64,000 nucleotides of DNA. Source: Seohaeicola saemankumensis. GTDB taxonomy: Bacteria > Pseudomonadota > Alphaproteobacteria > Rhodobacterales > Rhodobacteraceae. The stretch lies in NCBI RefSeq assembly GCF_021021435.1, contig NZ_JAINWI010000019.1:32132-96131 (forward strand), given 5' to 3'. Shown here piece after piece: positions 1 through 9,584 of this stretch (its first letter is position 1; each line of letters opens with the position of its first letter). The notes under the pieces were generated by a model that was not told the DNA's origin, searched no databases, and was given only the letters and a program-made list of their open reading frames with translations. Both the position numbers and the translations under genes were made by a program.

Positions 1-2
1 CC

Positions 3-1322
3 GTGGACCAGGCGGCATTGTCCGTTTCCGCCTGGGCCGCGCTTGGCGCTGAGATTGGAGACGAAGCCGCTTTCTCGCACCCTGAACCGCCCGTTTCGGC
101 GTCTATGATCCGGGCGAAAGCCTATGGCGAGAGGCTGGACCGGGCCGGGTTCGCGACGATCGTGCGCGACACGCTCGACAGCCGGTTATCGGATCTCGAC
201 CTTGCCGCCTTCGTGACCGCCTGCGCCGGCGACAGGCTGAACGAGGCCGAAACCGTGGCGCTGACCCGCGCCATGAAGGAAGCAGGGCAGACGCTCGACT
301 GGGGGCAGCACACTGTCCTCGATAAGCATTGCGTCGGCGGATTGCCGGGCAACCGGACGACACCCATCGTCGTCGCGATCGTCGCGGCGGCGGGGCATCT
401 GATCCCCAAGACGTCGAGCCGTGCGATCACATCGCCTGCCGGAACCGCCGACACCATGGAGGTGATGGCGCCCGTCGCGCTTGACGCCGCCGCGCTGCGC
501 CGGGTGGTCGAAGCCGAGGGCGGTTGCCTCGTCTGGGGTGGCGGGCTCGCCCTCAGTCCTGCCGACGATCATTTTATCCGTGTCGAACGCCCCCTCGATT
601 TCGACTCCACCGGTCAACTCGTAGCGAGCGTACTGTCGAAAAAGGCGGCCGCCGGTGTCACCCATGTTCTGATCGACATGCCGGTCGGACCAACGGCCAA
701 GGTGCGGTCTGCCGGAGCGGCGGAGGCACTCGGGATACGGCTGTCTTCGGTGGGCAAGGCGTTGGGTCTGAACCTGGCGCTACATATCAGCGATGGCGTG
801 GCCCCGGTGGGACGTGGCATGGGCCCGGCGCTGGAGGCGCACGACGTGCTCGCGGTTTTGCGGCGCGCGCCGGATGCACCTGGCGACCTGCGTGCGCGGG
901 CGCTGGATCTGGCCGGACATCTTCTGGACCTCGCACCGCACGCCGTTGCTGGGCGGGGGCGGGACCGCGCGCAGGCGCTTCTCGATAGTGGTGCAGCGGA
1001 GGCAAAGTTCATGGCAATTTGCGCGGCACAGGGCGGTTTCCGCAAACCCGGAACCGCAGCGCAGCAGATCGAAATACGCGCCCCTCATGCGGGCCAGTTG
1101 ACCGCCATCGACAACCGACGCATCGCACGCATCGCCAAGCTGGCCGGGGCCCCGCGTCAGAAGAGCGCCGGCATCCGCCTTCTGGTGCGGATCGGGGATT
1201 GGGTGGACAAGGGCCAGCCGCTTTATGAGCTTCATGCCGAGACACCAGGCGAACTGGCCTATGCCCTGGCTTACGCGGAGTCCCAGACCGGGGTGCTGAC
1301 GCTGTCCGAGGCAGTGTCATGA
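3..1322 (+). CDS. Thymidine/AMP phosphorylase family protein, 5' end outside window
   Basis: This is a phosphorylase of the long thymidine phosphorylase / archaeal AMP phosphorylase group, which splits a nucleoside or nucleotide with phosphate to give a free base and a ribose phosphate. The central glycosyltransferase domain is clear: a DKHCVGGLPGNRTT phosphate-binding motif near residue 107, an SSRAITSPAGTADTME motif near 138 and a PVGPTAKVR motif near 226. The long family usually carries an additional N-terminal domain of about 60 residues. Here the frame begins at a GTG at the window edge, so the gene is probably cut at its 5' end. Its stop overlaps the ATG of the PRPP-synthetase-like gene by 4 bp, so the two are translationally coupled. 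Base specificity (thymidine or AMP) cannot be read from the sequence. Confidence 0.85.
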   Translation: MDQAALSVSAWAALGAEIGDEAAFSHPEPPVSASMIRAKAYGERLDRAGFATIVRDTLDSRLSDLDLAAFVTACAGDRLNEAETVALTRAMKEAGQTLDWGQHTVLDKHCVGGLPGNRTTPIVVAIVAAAGHLIPKTSSRAITSPAGTADTMEVMAPVALDAAALRRVVEAEGGCLVWGGGLALSPADDHFIRVERPLDFDSTGQLVASVLSKKAAAGVTHVLIDMPVGPTAKVRSAGAAEALGIRLSSVGKALGLNLALHISDGVAPVGRGMGPALEAHDVLAVLRRAPDAPGDLRARALDLAGHLLDLAPHAVAGRGRDRAQALLDSGAAEAKFMAICAAQGGFRKPGTAAQQIEIRAPHAGQLTAIDNRRIARIAKLAGAPRQKSAGIRLLVRIGDWVDKGQPLYELHAETPGELAYALAYAESQTGVLTLSEAVS

Positions 1323-2266
1323 TCCTTGTCGCGTTTCCCGAGATGAGGCCGCTTGCCGAAGACCTGGCACCCGCGCTTGGGGCGGACCTGCTCGCTCTCG
1401 ACTGGCACCACTTCCCAGATGGCGAAAGCCTGATTTCGCTGCCCGGCGATCTGGACGGGGCCGATGTGGCATTTCTGGCGACTTTGCGCGATCCCGACCG
1501 GCTTGCCCTGCCCTTGCGCTTCGCCGCGGCGACGGCGCGCGAGATGGGCGCGCGTCGCGTCGGATTGATCGCGCCTTATCTTGGCTACATGCGGCAGGAC
1601 CGCCGCTTCGAGCGCGGGCAGGCGGTCAGCGCGCCGCTCTTTGCGCAATTCCTGGGGGAAAGCTTCGATTGGCTGGCGAGTGTCGATCCGCATCTGCACC
1701 GCATCGCGCGGCTGCAGGATGTCTTCCCGATGCCTGCCATACGCGCCGTATCCGCCCCGCTGCTTGCGACCTGGATCAGCACGAACCTGCCAGACGCCGT
1801 TCTTCTGGGCCCTGACAGCGAAAGCCAGCAATGGGTCGCCGAGGTGGCCCGGCTGGCCGGACGGCCCTATGAGGTCTTGCGCAAGGTGAGATCCGGTGAC
1901 CGCAGTGTCGATGTCAGTGTGCCCGAAAGCGCGGCGCTGCACGAAGGTACGCCAGTGATCCTCGACGACATCGCATCTTCCGGCGTCACGATGGCACGCG
2001 CCGTCGAAAGATTGCTTGCGGCTGGAACCGCCGCGCCTGTCTGCCTGGCTATCCATGCGGTCTTTGCGCACGGCGCTCAGGACGCCATTCTGTCGGCTGG
2101 TGCGGCAAGAATCATCACCACCGACACCATACCCCATCCAACGAATGCGATCGGAATTGCCGGTTTATTGGCCGAAGCGATCCTTTCTGTGGTGACAGCC
2201 CTTGACCTTCCAGTTGCCGGAACAATTAGGCTGGACCCGAATCCCGCCGAGAGGACAACCGAATGA
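1319..2266 (+). CDS. prs: Ribose-phosphate pyrophosphokinase-like protein
   Basis: This protein of 315 residues belongs to the PRPP synthetase / phosphoribosyltransferase fold family. Canonical PRPP synthetase transfers pyrophosphate from ATP to ribose 5-phosphate. The ATP-binding loop [12 protein letters not shown] lies near residue 88, and a PRPP-type loop, [11 protein letters not shown], near 217 keeps the two acidic residues. The sequence is closer to the short archaeal-type enzymes than to the housekeeping bacterial enzyme. It overlaps the upstream phosphorylase by 4 bp and the downstream copper ATPase by 4 bp, so all three are one transcriptional unit. I infer that it either makes PRPP or phosphorylates the sugar phosphate released by the phosphorylase. 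A second chromosomal housekeeping prs would be expected elsewhere. Confidence 0.82.
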   Translation: MILVAFPEMRPLAEDLAPALGADLLALDWHHFPDGESLISLPGDLDGADVAFLATLRDPDRLALPLRFAAATAREMGARRVGLIAPYLGYMRQDRRFERGQAVSAPLFAQFLGESFDWLASVDPHLHRIARLQDVFPMPAIRAVSAPLLATWISTNLPDAVLLGPDSESQQWVAEVARLAGRPYEVLRKVRSGDRSVDVSVPESAALHEGTPVILDDIASSGVTMARAVERLLAAGTAAPVCLAIHAVFAHGAQDAILSAGAARIITTDTIPHPTNAIGIAGLLAEAILSVVTALDLPVAGTIRLDPNPAERTTE

Positions 2267-4617
2267 ACGACCAAGTAAGCCATGCTTCACATGAAACCGA
2301 ATCCAACATTTACGCCTGCCCGATGCACCCTGAGGTACGGCAGAACGGTCCGGGCGATTGCCCGAAATGCGGGATGCATCTTGTGCCCGAGGCGGAGCTC
2401 GACAGCCATGCCGGGCATGATCACCACGGTCATGACCATAACGCTGGTGCCGCCCCGGCGGACGGCAGATACGATACCGTCCCGGAGGGCTATGACGGCG
2501 CCGTCTACACCTGTTCGATGCACCCGCAGGTTCGCCAGGTCGAGCACGGCTCCTGCCCGATCTGCGGAATGGGGCTGGAGCTTGAGTCCGGGGTCCCGAT
2601 GGACGACGGCCCGAACCCCGAACTGGTGGATTTCACCCGGCGTTTCTGGGTTGGCACGGTACTGACCATTCCGCTTCTGATCCTCACCATGGGTCCCTAT
2701 CTCGGCTTCCCGGAAGTGCGAGAGATTTTCGGCGAGCGCGCAACCCTCTGGATCGAGTTGGTTCTCGGAACCCCGGTTGTTCTTTGGTGCGGCTGGCCGT
2801 TTCTGGTTCGGGGCTGGAATTCGTTCCGGACGATGAATCTCAACATGTTCTCCCTGATCGGTATGGGGGTAATCGCGGCCTGGCTCTTCAGCGTCGTCGC
2901 CGTTCTGGCACCCGGCATATTCCCGGACGGATTTCGCGACGCCGAAGGTCATGTCGGCGTCTATTTCGAGGCGGCGGCGGTGATCGTGACGCTTGTGCTG
3001 CTTGGCCAGGTGATGGAATTGCGCGCCCGTGAAGGCACTGGCAAGGCGATCCGCGCGCTTCTCGACATGGCGGCAAAGACCGCGCGGGTCATCCGGGACG
3101 ACGGATCCGAAGAGGAGATTCCGCTGGAGGATGTGCAGGTCGGCGACCGGCTGCGCGTGCGTCCCGGCGACAAGGTGCCGGTAGATGGCGTGGTTCTGGA
3201 AGGCCGGTCCTCAGTCGACGAAAGCATGATCTCCGGAGAACCCGTGCCAGTCGAGAAGACCGAGGGCGACCCGTTGACCGGTGCCACCATCAACGGCACC
3301 GGCAGCCTCGTGATGGAGGCGACGCGGGTCGGATCCGACACGATGCTGGCGCAGATCGTCGAGATGGTCTCCAACGCGCAACGGTCGCGCGCACCGATCC
3401 AGAAGTATGCCGACAAAGTGGCGGGATATTTCGTTCCGGCCGTGATCGGTATCGCGCTCCTGTCCTTCATCGCATGGGCGATCTGGGGGCCCGCGCCTGC
3501 GCTGTCCTACGCATTGATCTCGGCTGTCGCCGTGTTGATCATCGCCTGTCCCTGTGCGCTCGGCCTCGCCACGCCGATGTCGATCATGACGGCGACGGGG
3601 CGGGGGGCCCAGGCCGGGGTACTTATCAAGAACGCCGAGGCGCTGGAGCGGTTCGAGAAGGTCGATACCCTGATCGTCGACAAGACCGGCACGTTGACGA
3701 TGGGCAAGCCGCAGCTTGTCGCCGTCCTGCCGCAACCCGGTCACGACGAGGCCGAGGTCCTGCGTCTCGCCGCATCGCTGGAGCGCGGATCGGAACACCC
3801 GCTTGCCGAGGCCATCGTGCGCGGCGCGGAAGAGCGCGATGTGAAGATGGCTAATGCCGACGACTTCGAGGCGGTCACCGGCAAGGGCGTCAAGGGGGTC
3901 GTCGACGGCAAAGCGGTCGCGCTCGGCAATCTGGCGATGATCCGGGACCTTGGCCTTGAGGCGGGCGACCTGACCGCCAAGGCAAATGCCCGTCGCGACG
4001 AGGGCGAGACAGTAATGTTCGTGGTGCTGGATGGCAAGATCGCCGGTCTTGTCGGGGTCGCTGACCCGGTGAAGGAAACCACACCCGCCGCCATCAAGGA
4101 TCTGCATGAATTGGGGTTCCGCGTTATCATGGCGACCGGAGACAACGAACGCACGGCCAAGGCCATCGGCGCGCGTCTGGGCATAGACGAGATCCGGGCC
4201 GATGTGCTGCCGGAGGACAAGGCACGGATCATCAAGGAATTGCAGCAGCAGGGCCGCAAGGTCGCGATGGCCGGCGATGGCGTCAATGACGCACCGGCCT
4301 TGGCACAGGCCGATGTCGGCATTGCCATGGGCACCGGGGCCGATGTGGCCATCGAAAGCGCGGGCATCACACTGGTCAAGGGCAACCTCGACGGTATCGT
4401 GCGCGCACGGCGGCTCGCACGGGCCACCATGCGTAATATCCGGCAGAACCTGTTCTTCGCGCTGATCTACAACGCCTCTGGCGTGCCTGTCGCGGCGGGG
4501 GTGCTGTTTCCGTTCTTCGGCATCCTCATCAGCCCGATGTTTGCCGCCTTCGCCATGAGCGCCTCGTCGATCTCGGTGGTGCTCAATTCGCTGCGCCTTC
4601 GCGGCGCAAAGATCTAG
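2263..4617 (+). CDS. copA: Copper-translocating P1B-type ATPase with two N-terminal metal-binding motifs
   Basis: This inner-membrane Cu(I) exporter has 784 residues. Instead of classical HMA domains, the N-terminus carries two heavy-metal-binding repeats of the form CPMHPEV...CPKCGM and CSMHPQV...CPICGM (about residues 19-45 and 86-112), separated by a His-rich stretch. The transport core has the membrane CPC motif (C429-P-C431), the phosphorylated Asp in DKTGT (D473), the SEHP motif (about 510-513), GDGVND near 671 and an NSLRLR tail. These are hallmarks of Cu/Ag P1B ATPases. It overlaps prs by 4 bp and is followed after 15 bp by the DUF2933 gene. It resembles the second copper ATPase at 15.1 kb but has no YHS domain. 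Confidence 0.95.
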   Translation: MNDQVSHASHETESNIYACPMHPEVRQNGPGDCPKCGMHLVPEAELDSHAGHDHHGHDHNAGAAPADGRYDTVPEGYDGAVYTCSMHPQVRQVEHGSCPICGMGLELESGVPMDDGPNPELVDFTRRFWVGTVLTIPLLILTMGPYLGFPEVREIFGERATLWIELVLGTPVVLWCGWPFLVRGWNSFRTMNLNMFSLIGMGVIAAWLFSVVAVLAPGIFPDGFRDAEGHVGVYFEAAAVIVTLVLLGQVMELRAREGTGKAIRALLDMAAKTARVIRDDGSEEEIPLEDVQVGDRLRVRPGDKVPVDGVVLEGRSSVDESMISGEPVPVEKTEGDPLTGATINGTGSLVMEATRVGSDTMLAQIVEMVSNAQRSRAPIQKYADKVAGYFVPAVIGIALLSFIAWAIWGPAPALSYALISAVAVLIIACPCALGLATPMSIMTATGRGAQAGVLIKNAEALERFEKVDTLIVDKTGTLTMGKPQLVAVLPQPGHDEAEVLRLAASLERGSEHPLAEAIVRGAEERDVKMANADDFEAVTGKGVKGVVDGKAVALGNLAMIRDLGLEAGDLTAKANARRDEGETVMFVVLDGKIAGLVGVADPVKETTPAAIKDLHELGFRVIMATGDNERTAKAIGARLGIDEIRADVLPEDKARIIKELQQQGRKVAMAGDGVNDAPALAQADVGIAMGTGADVAIESAGITLVKGNLDGIVRARRLARATMRNIRQNLFFALIYNASGVPVAAGVLFPFFGILISPMFAAFAMSASSISVVLNSLRLRGAKI

Positions 4618-4632
4618 AAAGGAAGCCACAAC

Positions 4633-4902
4633 GTGACCCATCAACCTGATCCATCACATGTTAATCAAAGTCAATCGGAGCATGCCCCCCGCCCGCCCTC
4701 ATTCTGGCGATCACGCGCCGGCATCTATCTGATCGTTGCGCTGGCAGTTGGCGGCCTTCTCCTGGGTTACGAGCACCGGGTGCACATCCTGAGCAGCGGA
4801 TTGCTGATCTGGCTGCCATTGCTGCTTTGCGTTGGAATGCACTTCTTCATGCACGGCGGTCATGGAGGCCACGGCGGGCACGGTAAGGGAGACGACCAGT
4901 AA
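4633..4902 (+). CDS. DUF2933 small membrane protein with Gly/His-rich tail
   Basis: This protein of 89 residues starts at a GTG preceded by AAAGGAAG. It has a polar N-terminus, one membrane hairpin (about residues 28-73) and a C-terminal tail of repeated HGGHGG units that could bind metal. The layout fits the DUF2933 family, whose members often sit beside copper ATPases. No biochemical function is established for the family. It lies 15 bp after copA and its stop overlaps the ATG of the methyltransferase-like gene, so it belongs to the copA operon. A role in copper handling at the inner membrane is inferred only from context and the His-rich tail. Confidence 0.8.
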   Translation: MTHQPDPSHVNQSQSEHAPRPPSFWRSRAGIYLIVALAVGGLLLGYEHRVHILSSGLLIWLPLLLCVGMHFFMHGGHGGHGGHGKGDDQ

Positions 4903-5555
4903 TGACCGATGCAGGTGCTTCCTATGGACTCTGGCTGCTAGTATTTATCAATTCGGCGGTGTTCATCATTTTCGCCTTCAGTTTCTTCAAGCCGCAGACA
5001 AAACGCGACTGGCGCAGTTTTGGAGCGTTCAGCGCCTTTGTCGTAGCTCTCTTCACCGAGATGTATGGGTTCCCGTTGACCATCTTCTTTCTTTCCGGCT
5101 GGCTGCAATCGACCTGGCCGGAGGTAGACTGGTTTGCCCACGACAGCGGACATCTCCCCGAAATGATGTTCGGCTGGCAATCGAACCCGCATTTCGGGCC
5201 GTTCCACCTCCTGAGCTTCGTCTTTATCGGCGGCGGCTTCTGGCTCATATCCGTGGCATGGTACCATCTGTGGAACGCGCAGCGTCAGGGGTTGCTTGCG
5301 ACGACAGGCCCCTATGCCCGCATTCGCCATCCCCAGTATGTGGGGTTCGTGCTGATCATGCTGGGCTTTCTCGTGCAATGGCCGACCCTCCTGACGCTCG
5401 CGATGTTCCCGGTGCTGGTCTGGATGTACGCACGGCTTGCCCGCGGCGAGGAGGGGGACAGTCGCGCCCGTTTTGGCGAAAGCTGGGACAGGTATGCCAG
5501 CCGGGTTCCGGCTTTCATACCAAACGTCAACACTCTGCAGAATGTTGAACGCTGA
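4902..5555 (+). CDS. Isoprenylcysteine carboxyl methyltransferase-like membrane protein
   Basis: This integral membrane protein of 217 residues has about five hydrophobic segments. The C-terminal half carries the phospholipid/isoprenylcysteine methyltransferase signature: GPYARIRHPQYVGF near residue 132, an acidic pair in RGEEGD near 182, and the FGESWDRYASRVPAFIP ending. Bacterial members with this architecture are usually of unknown substrate. The start ATG overlaps the stop of the DUF2933 gene by one base. Versions of this gene recur beside copper ATPases, but bacteria do not make prenylated CaaX proteins, so the substrate is open. Confidence 0.8.
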   Translation: MTDAGASYGLWLLVFINSAVFIIFAFSFFKPQTKRDWRSFGAFSAFVVALFTEMYGFPLTIFFLSGWLQSTWPEVDWFAHDSGHLPEMMFGWQSNPHFGPFHLLSFVFIGGGFWLISVAWYHLWNAQRQGLLATTGPYARIRHPQYVGFVLIMLGFLVQWPTLLTLAMFPVLVWMYARLARGEEGDSRARFGESWDRYASRVPAFIPNVNTLQNVER

Positions 5556-5637
5556 TTGGAAGCGAAAGCCGATCTGATGTGTTATTTGCGTGCCTAAAAC
5601 ATCTTTGGAAGACTGCAAACATACGGTATCTGAAACC

Positions 5638-6345
5638 ATGATGAAAAAACCCGCCCTTCTGCGGCACGTACTAATCATAGGAACGTCCGTGCTGACGGGA
5701 TACCTGCTGCTTGCTTCGCGTGCCGAGTGGTCGGAGATGCACCGCTACAACCGAGCGCTGGGGGATCTTTCACTGCTGCTCATCGTTGCTGCAATGGCGA
5801 TTGGGCCGCTCGCACGCTTGTCGTCTGCGCCCTTTTTACGGAAGCTCATGCCGTACCGACGCGAGCTCGGTATTTATGCGGTTCTGGCGGCGACGGTGCA
5901 TACCATCATCATACTGATCGGCTGGGTCGAGCTTGATTTTGCACGGCTGTTCGGTTTTGAGTTTCACCCCCAGCTGCAACGCTACGTGATGCTTCGGCAC
6001 GGGTTTGCGCTGGCCAATGTGGTTGGGATCGCGGCACTGCTCTACGGCTTTGTGCTTGCCGGTACGTCGAATAATTTCAGCCAAAGGGTACTTGGCACGT
6101 CCGTGTGAAAATACATCCAGCAGGGCCCTTATGTTCTGTGGTGGCTGGCAGTGCTGCACACGGCCTATTTCTTGTTCTTTCATTTTCTTGATTTTCACCG
6201 CCAAATGCCTGAGCCGAACTGGGCGCGATGGCCGTTCGTTGCCCTTGTGGCGTCAGTTATCGCTCTGCAAGGGGCCGCCGTTGTAGTCACATGGCGTTCG
6301 CAAACTTCCCGGCGGATCTACGGCGCACCCTCGCAACGGGAGTAG
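5638..6345 (+). pseudogene. Ferric-reductase-like (MsrQ-type) membrane protein interrupted by one in-frame TGA
   Basis: The frame encodes a multi-pass protein of the ferric reductase-like transmembrane / MsrQ group. The first part (ATGATG at 5638 to TGA at 6106-6108) holds about four membrane segments with conserved His (TVHTII, LRHGFA). The same frame resumes straight after the stop and carries the expected last part, starting KYIQQGPYVLWWLAVLH and ending at 6345. The family normally has Trp just where the TGA lies (a LG..W..LH pattern), so a single TGG to TGA change explains the break. Most likely it is a recently inactivated gene. UGA readthrough or a sequencing error cannot be excluded. 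Members normally bind haem and pass electrons across the membrane. Confidence 0.75.
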
Positions 6346-6453
6346 TCGCGATTTCATCAGACGCCCAGGGTCGGGACTTCTGGCGGCCTGAAACCTATCG
6401 GGTGGGCATGCGCAGAGGCGTAACGACCTAAAAAGCAACCAAGGCAGATCGAA

Positions 6454-7797
6454 ATGCAGAAACACAATAAAAACCACGATGGGAACGACGGCTACCGTGA
6501 AGGCTCGATCAGCCTTGGCGGAGCTGTTGCTATGGGCACGGGCGTGATGATCGGTGCGGGCATCTTTGCCCTGACCGGACAAATCGCCCAGCTGGCTGGA
6601 CCACTATTTCCACTCGCGTTCATCGCTGGTGCCATCGTGACCAGCTTCAGCGCTTACAGCTACATCAAGATGTCGAACGCCTGGCCCTCGGCAGGGGGCA
6701 TCGCGATGATCCTTCAGAAATGCTATGGATCGGGGGCGGTCGCGGCGGGAGCGGCGCTTTTGATGGCGCTCAGCATGGTGATCGCGGAAAGCCTCGTCGC
6801 ACGGACATTCGCCACTTATGTCTTGCGGCCTTTCGACATCACGGGCGGGCCACTTGTGCCCGTTCTGGCGGTTGCCGTGATCGTGTTCGCATTCTTGGTC
6901 AACATCGCAGGAAACCGCTCCGTCGGGCTATTCTCTCTAATCATGGCGGCGATCAAGATCGGGGGCATCGCGCTGTTCGGTATCGCAGCACTCTGGTCAA
7001 GCGGGTTTCAGTTCGCAGCCGCGTCAGAAACGGCCGAGACCTTTGGAGTGACAGGCTTCATCGCGTCCGTTGCGTTGGCGATCCTTGCCTTCAAGGGCTT
7101 TACCACGATCACCAACAGCGGCGGCGAAATCACCGATCCCCACCGCAATGTGGGCCGCACTATCATGCTGTCCATCGCGATCTGCGTGGTGGTCTACCTG
7201 CTTGTGGCCTTTGGCGTGGGCGCGAGCCTGACAATCGACGAAATCATCGCCGCGCGCGACTATTCGCTGGCCCAGGCGGCTGAGCCCGCACTCGGGCAGG
7301 TCGGCTTTTACTTGACGGTCGTGTTGGCGGCCGTGGCCACGGCATCCGGCGTGCTGGCCAGCGTTTTCGCAGTGTCGCGGATGCTGACCATGCTGACGGA
7401 GATGAAAATGATCCCGCACAGCCATTTTGGCATGTCCGGGGCTGTCCAGCGGCATATGCTGGTCTATACAGTCGTTATCGCCTCGACGCTGGCCGTGCTC
7501 TTTGATTTGGGACGGATCGCATCCCTTGGTGCCTTCTTTTACCTCGTCATGGACATGATCATACATTGGGGCGTGTTCCGCTATCGTCGAACCGAAGTTG
7601 GCGCCTCCAGTATCGTGCTTTTGTCTGCGCTTTCTCTCGATGCAATTGTATTGGCAGCTTTCACCGTAATGAAGCTTCAAAGTGATCCAATGATCGTTCT
7701 GTATGCGGCTGTCGGAATGATCGCTGTCTTCGCTTTCGAGCGCGTTTACTTGTCGCGATGGTTGGCACCTCAGGCCGCGCATTCCCACGGTGAATAG
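6454..7797 (+). CDS. APC-superfamily permease (first copy)
   Basis: This inner-membrane transporter of 447 residues has about twelve membrane segments and belongs to the amino acid-polyamine-organocation superfamily. The first helix carries the APC signature GVMIGAGIFALTGQ near residue 28. Helix 6 has the FKGFTTITNSGGE motif near 212. The N-terminus holds an odd run of Asn/His (KHNKNHDGND). It is strongly similar along its length to the permease at 13.7 kb, so the two are paralogues. Each sits next to a copper ATPase module on the same strand. The substrate is unknown. Given the context it may move an amino acid or metal-amino-acid complex, which is inference. Confidence 0.85.
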   Translation: MQKHNKNHDGNDGYREGSISLGGAVAMGTGVMIGAGIFALTGQIAQLAGPLFPLAFIAGAIVTSFSAYSYIKMSNAWPSAGGIAMILQKCYGSGAVAAGAALLMALSMVIAESLVARTFATYVLRPFDITGGPLVPVLAVAVIVFAFLVNIAGNRSVGLFSLIMAAIKIGGIALFGIAALWSSGFQFAAASETAETFGVTGFIASVALAILAFKGFTTITNSGGEITDPHRNVGRTIMLSIAICVVVYLLVAFGVGASLTIDEIIAARDYSLAQAAEPALGQVGFYLTVVLAAVATASGVLASVFAVSRMLTMLTEMKMIPHSHFGMSGAVQRHMLVYTVVIASTLAVLFDLGRIASLGAFFYLVMDMIIHWGVFRYRRTEVGASSIVLLSALSLDAIVLAAFTVMKLQSDPMIVLYAAVGMIAVFAFERVYLSRWLAPQAAHSHGE

Positions 7798-7808
7798 CCA
7801 GCCATCAT

Positions 7809-8450
7809 CTAGCCCTGAAGGTATGCGATGCCTTGTGCACCGATTGCGATCAATCCGACCGACAGGGCAAACGCAAACAAGGCGAGCAGCATCAAGCCCG
7901 CTTTTATTGGCAAGCGACGAACAGTCGGTCCAAGAAATTCCGACTGCCCGAAAGCTGAAACATATAGCGGCAGCGCGCTGATCATTGTCGCATAAAGATA
8001 AACTCCGGAGATGTTCTCAAAAAACGCCGAACGCGCAAGGGTTGGGGCAACGACCGACAACGCGGTTGCACGACTGCCCCCGAATGACTCGAACCAGTCG
8101 GCAGACAAAACGTAGATCAATGCGTGGAGGCTTGGAAAGAGAATGGCTCTGAGCAAGATATCCACCAGCACGAAAAACGCCGTATCTCGGCGGGCGACCT
8201 TTGGTTTCTGTATCACCGCGAAAAGAAAAAAACTGACATAGTTTACGGCAAAAACTACGGGCAGACCGTTGGTCGTAACTTGCCTCAGAAAGCGGGCCAG
8301 CGATGGCCCGCCGGCGGCAAGAGCCGCTGCAAAGCCCGGCGAAAGCAAGATATAAAGGCAGAGGACCGGCAGTAACGCTGCGAGGCTGAATGCCAAGACA
8401 ATGCTCACAAACTGAATACCGGGCATGTCGACGGAGAAAAACCTCTGCAT
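7809..8450 (-). CDS. Hypothetical multi-pass membrane protein
   Basis: I chose the ATG at 8450 (MQRFFSVDMPG). The frame is open to 8513 but those residues look non-coding. The protein of about 213 residues has roughly five hydrophobic segments (around residues 16-38, 62-78, 92-115, 143-160 and 186-210) and no motif I recognise. It ends 12 bp from the convergently placed APC permease. There is no metal-binding motif. I do not recognise a family. A membrane accessory protein is all the sequence supports. Confidence 0.55.
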   Translation of the reverse strand: MQRFFSVDMPGIQFVSIVLAFSLAALLPVLCLYILLSPGFAAALAAGGPSLARFLRQVTTNGLPVVFAVNYVSFFLFAVIQKPKVARRDTAFFVLVDILLRAILFPSLHALIYVLSADWFESFGGSRATALSVVAPTLARSAFFENISGVYLYATMISALPLYVSAFGQSEFLGPTVRRLPIKAGLMLLALFAFALSVGLIAIGAQGIAYLQG

Positions 8451-8513
8451 GTAAGAACGTTGGCACATATACGGCTTGAGATCGAGGATGTTGAACCTGC
8501 GTTTGGGAACCAA

Positions 8514-8734
8514 GCATTCGCTCCAGGTCTTTGGGACGAATGAAATTTAAGTTTCGAAATCTCCTGAACCGCGTTCCATGTCTCAACTGCAGGCCGAGCG
8601 ACATAACAAATGGTAGGTTACTGCCGGACCTAGTTGCGGAAATGTTGATAGCATTGGAAAGTAGCTTTTCTGCATGTCTTACGCTGGCGGTGATTTTCAG
8701 AACGGAATATTCCTATCCGAGTGGGCGGACTCCT
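8514..8734. other. Intergenic stretch without a supported gene
   Basis: This stretch lies between the hypothetical membrane protein and the degenerate HMA remnant. A reading frame crosses it from 8531, but its composition (no domain, scattered Cys and Arg) does not look like a maintained protein. No promoter, terminator or repeat was evident. Confidence 0.4.
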
Positions 8735-8938
8735 TTCAGGGTCTATTGCAATCTGCGCGGAGATCGCGGCCATCGTGCCGCTTCCATACAAAAGCCCATC
8801 ATGGCTGCCGGCCCAGATGCGACGGTTTCGTGCGGTCTAACCGCACTTGAAGTCGACGTTGACAGCAACTTAGATGAAAGTGAATTGGCCACAGCGATCA
8901 ACGAAGCGAGCTATGGCTGTGAGAAATTGGTGAGCTGA
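8735..8938 (+). pseudogene. Degenerate copper-chaperone-like HMA domain lacking both cysteines
   Basis: The 3' part of an open frame reads like a heavy-metal-associated domain: AASIQKPIMAAGPDATVS, then a TALEVDVDSNLDESEL strand-helix and TAINEASYGCEKL, matching the ferredoxin-like fold of CopZ-type chaperones. At the loop where a CopZ protein has C-G-H-C the frame has R-G-H-R (codons CGC and CGT, each one transition away from TGC and TGT). Both copper ligands are therefore lost. The sequence before it (FRVYCNLRGD) is three residues longer than the usual first strand and no good start is visible. I read this as a decayed CopZ-like gene. A repurposed RGHR loop is less likely. Confidence 0.5.
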
Positions 8939-9088
8939 GCGCGGGCGAGGCTTTGGCCCGTTACATGTTTCCGATTTTCAACATTTTTGACAGCAGCGGC
9001 CGTATCCCGCCCGTTTCACGAAGAATTCAACTAACCTTCCTGCGCAGGACGGATTGACTGTACTGCATCGTTCTCCGATAGTCGCGGC

Positions 9089-9511
9089 ATGAGCTTCCGA
9101 GTTTTCATATCAAGCTGGTCAAGGGCGTTTACGTGCATCGTGTTTGCGCTGGCGTTGGTATTGTCACCACCTTCTGCCGCTCACGCGTCGTCCGGCATGC
9201 ATGACGGACATGAAGTCAAGTCTGTTGGTGTCGTTGGTGCTGCGGAGGCCCGTGAAACCGGAAGCGATGCGCATCACGCACACACGATGCTTGAGGTCGT
9301 AAGTGACATCGGCATAGAAGTGTCCGACAAGGATGGCAAAGAGCGGCAGTCAGACGAATGTTGTAACGGTATCTGTATTTCTGTCGCCTTCCTCGACGAT
9401 ACCAACTTGCGAGCAGAGCCAGTTGGTACGAGGCAATATGTGATTCTGGACGGACAGACGTATTCCTTCGAAACGACTGGTTTTCTGCGGCCCCCTCGAT
9501 TCCTGATCTGA
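9089..9511 (+). CDS. Secreted His/Cys-containing hypothetical protein at head of copper operon
   Basis: This protein of 140 residues has a predicted signal peptide (hydrophobic core about 14-28, cleavage near SAAHA-S). The mature part has clustered His (MHDGHE, DAHHAHTM) and a compact cysteine motif, DECCNGIC, near residue 90. The ORF begins a run of genes on the same strand: lipoprotein, TolC-like, multicopper oxidase, cupredoxin. Small secreted proteins with this pattern are common at the start of copper operons, but I cannot name a family. Metal binding in the periplasm is inferred from the residues and the position. A similar Cys-rich secreted protein precedes the CusAB cluster on the other strand at 27.2 kb. 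Confidence 0.65.
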   Translation: MSFRVFISSWSRAFTCIVFALALVLSPPSAAHASSGMHDGHEVKSVGVVGAAEARETGSDAHHAHTMLEVVSDIGIEVSDKDGKERQSDECCNGICISVAFLDDTNLRAEPVGTRQYVILDGQTYSFETTGFLRPPRFLI

Positions 9512-9584
9512 ACCGGCGCCCAAATTGGGTGTGAGCCTTGCGCAGTTTCTGCGTGAGACAACGTTCACCAATCAGGTTACTTTC

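Noticed and set aside
3211..4644. Minus-strand frame of 477 residues antisense to the first copper ATPase
   Set aside because: It mirrors a strongly conserved gene; His/Arg-rich shadow frames are expected in GC-rich coding DNA.
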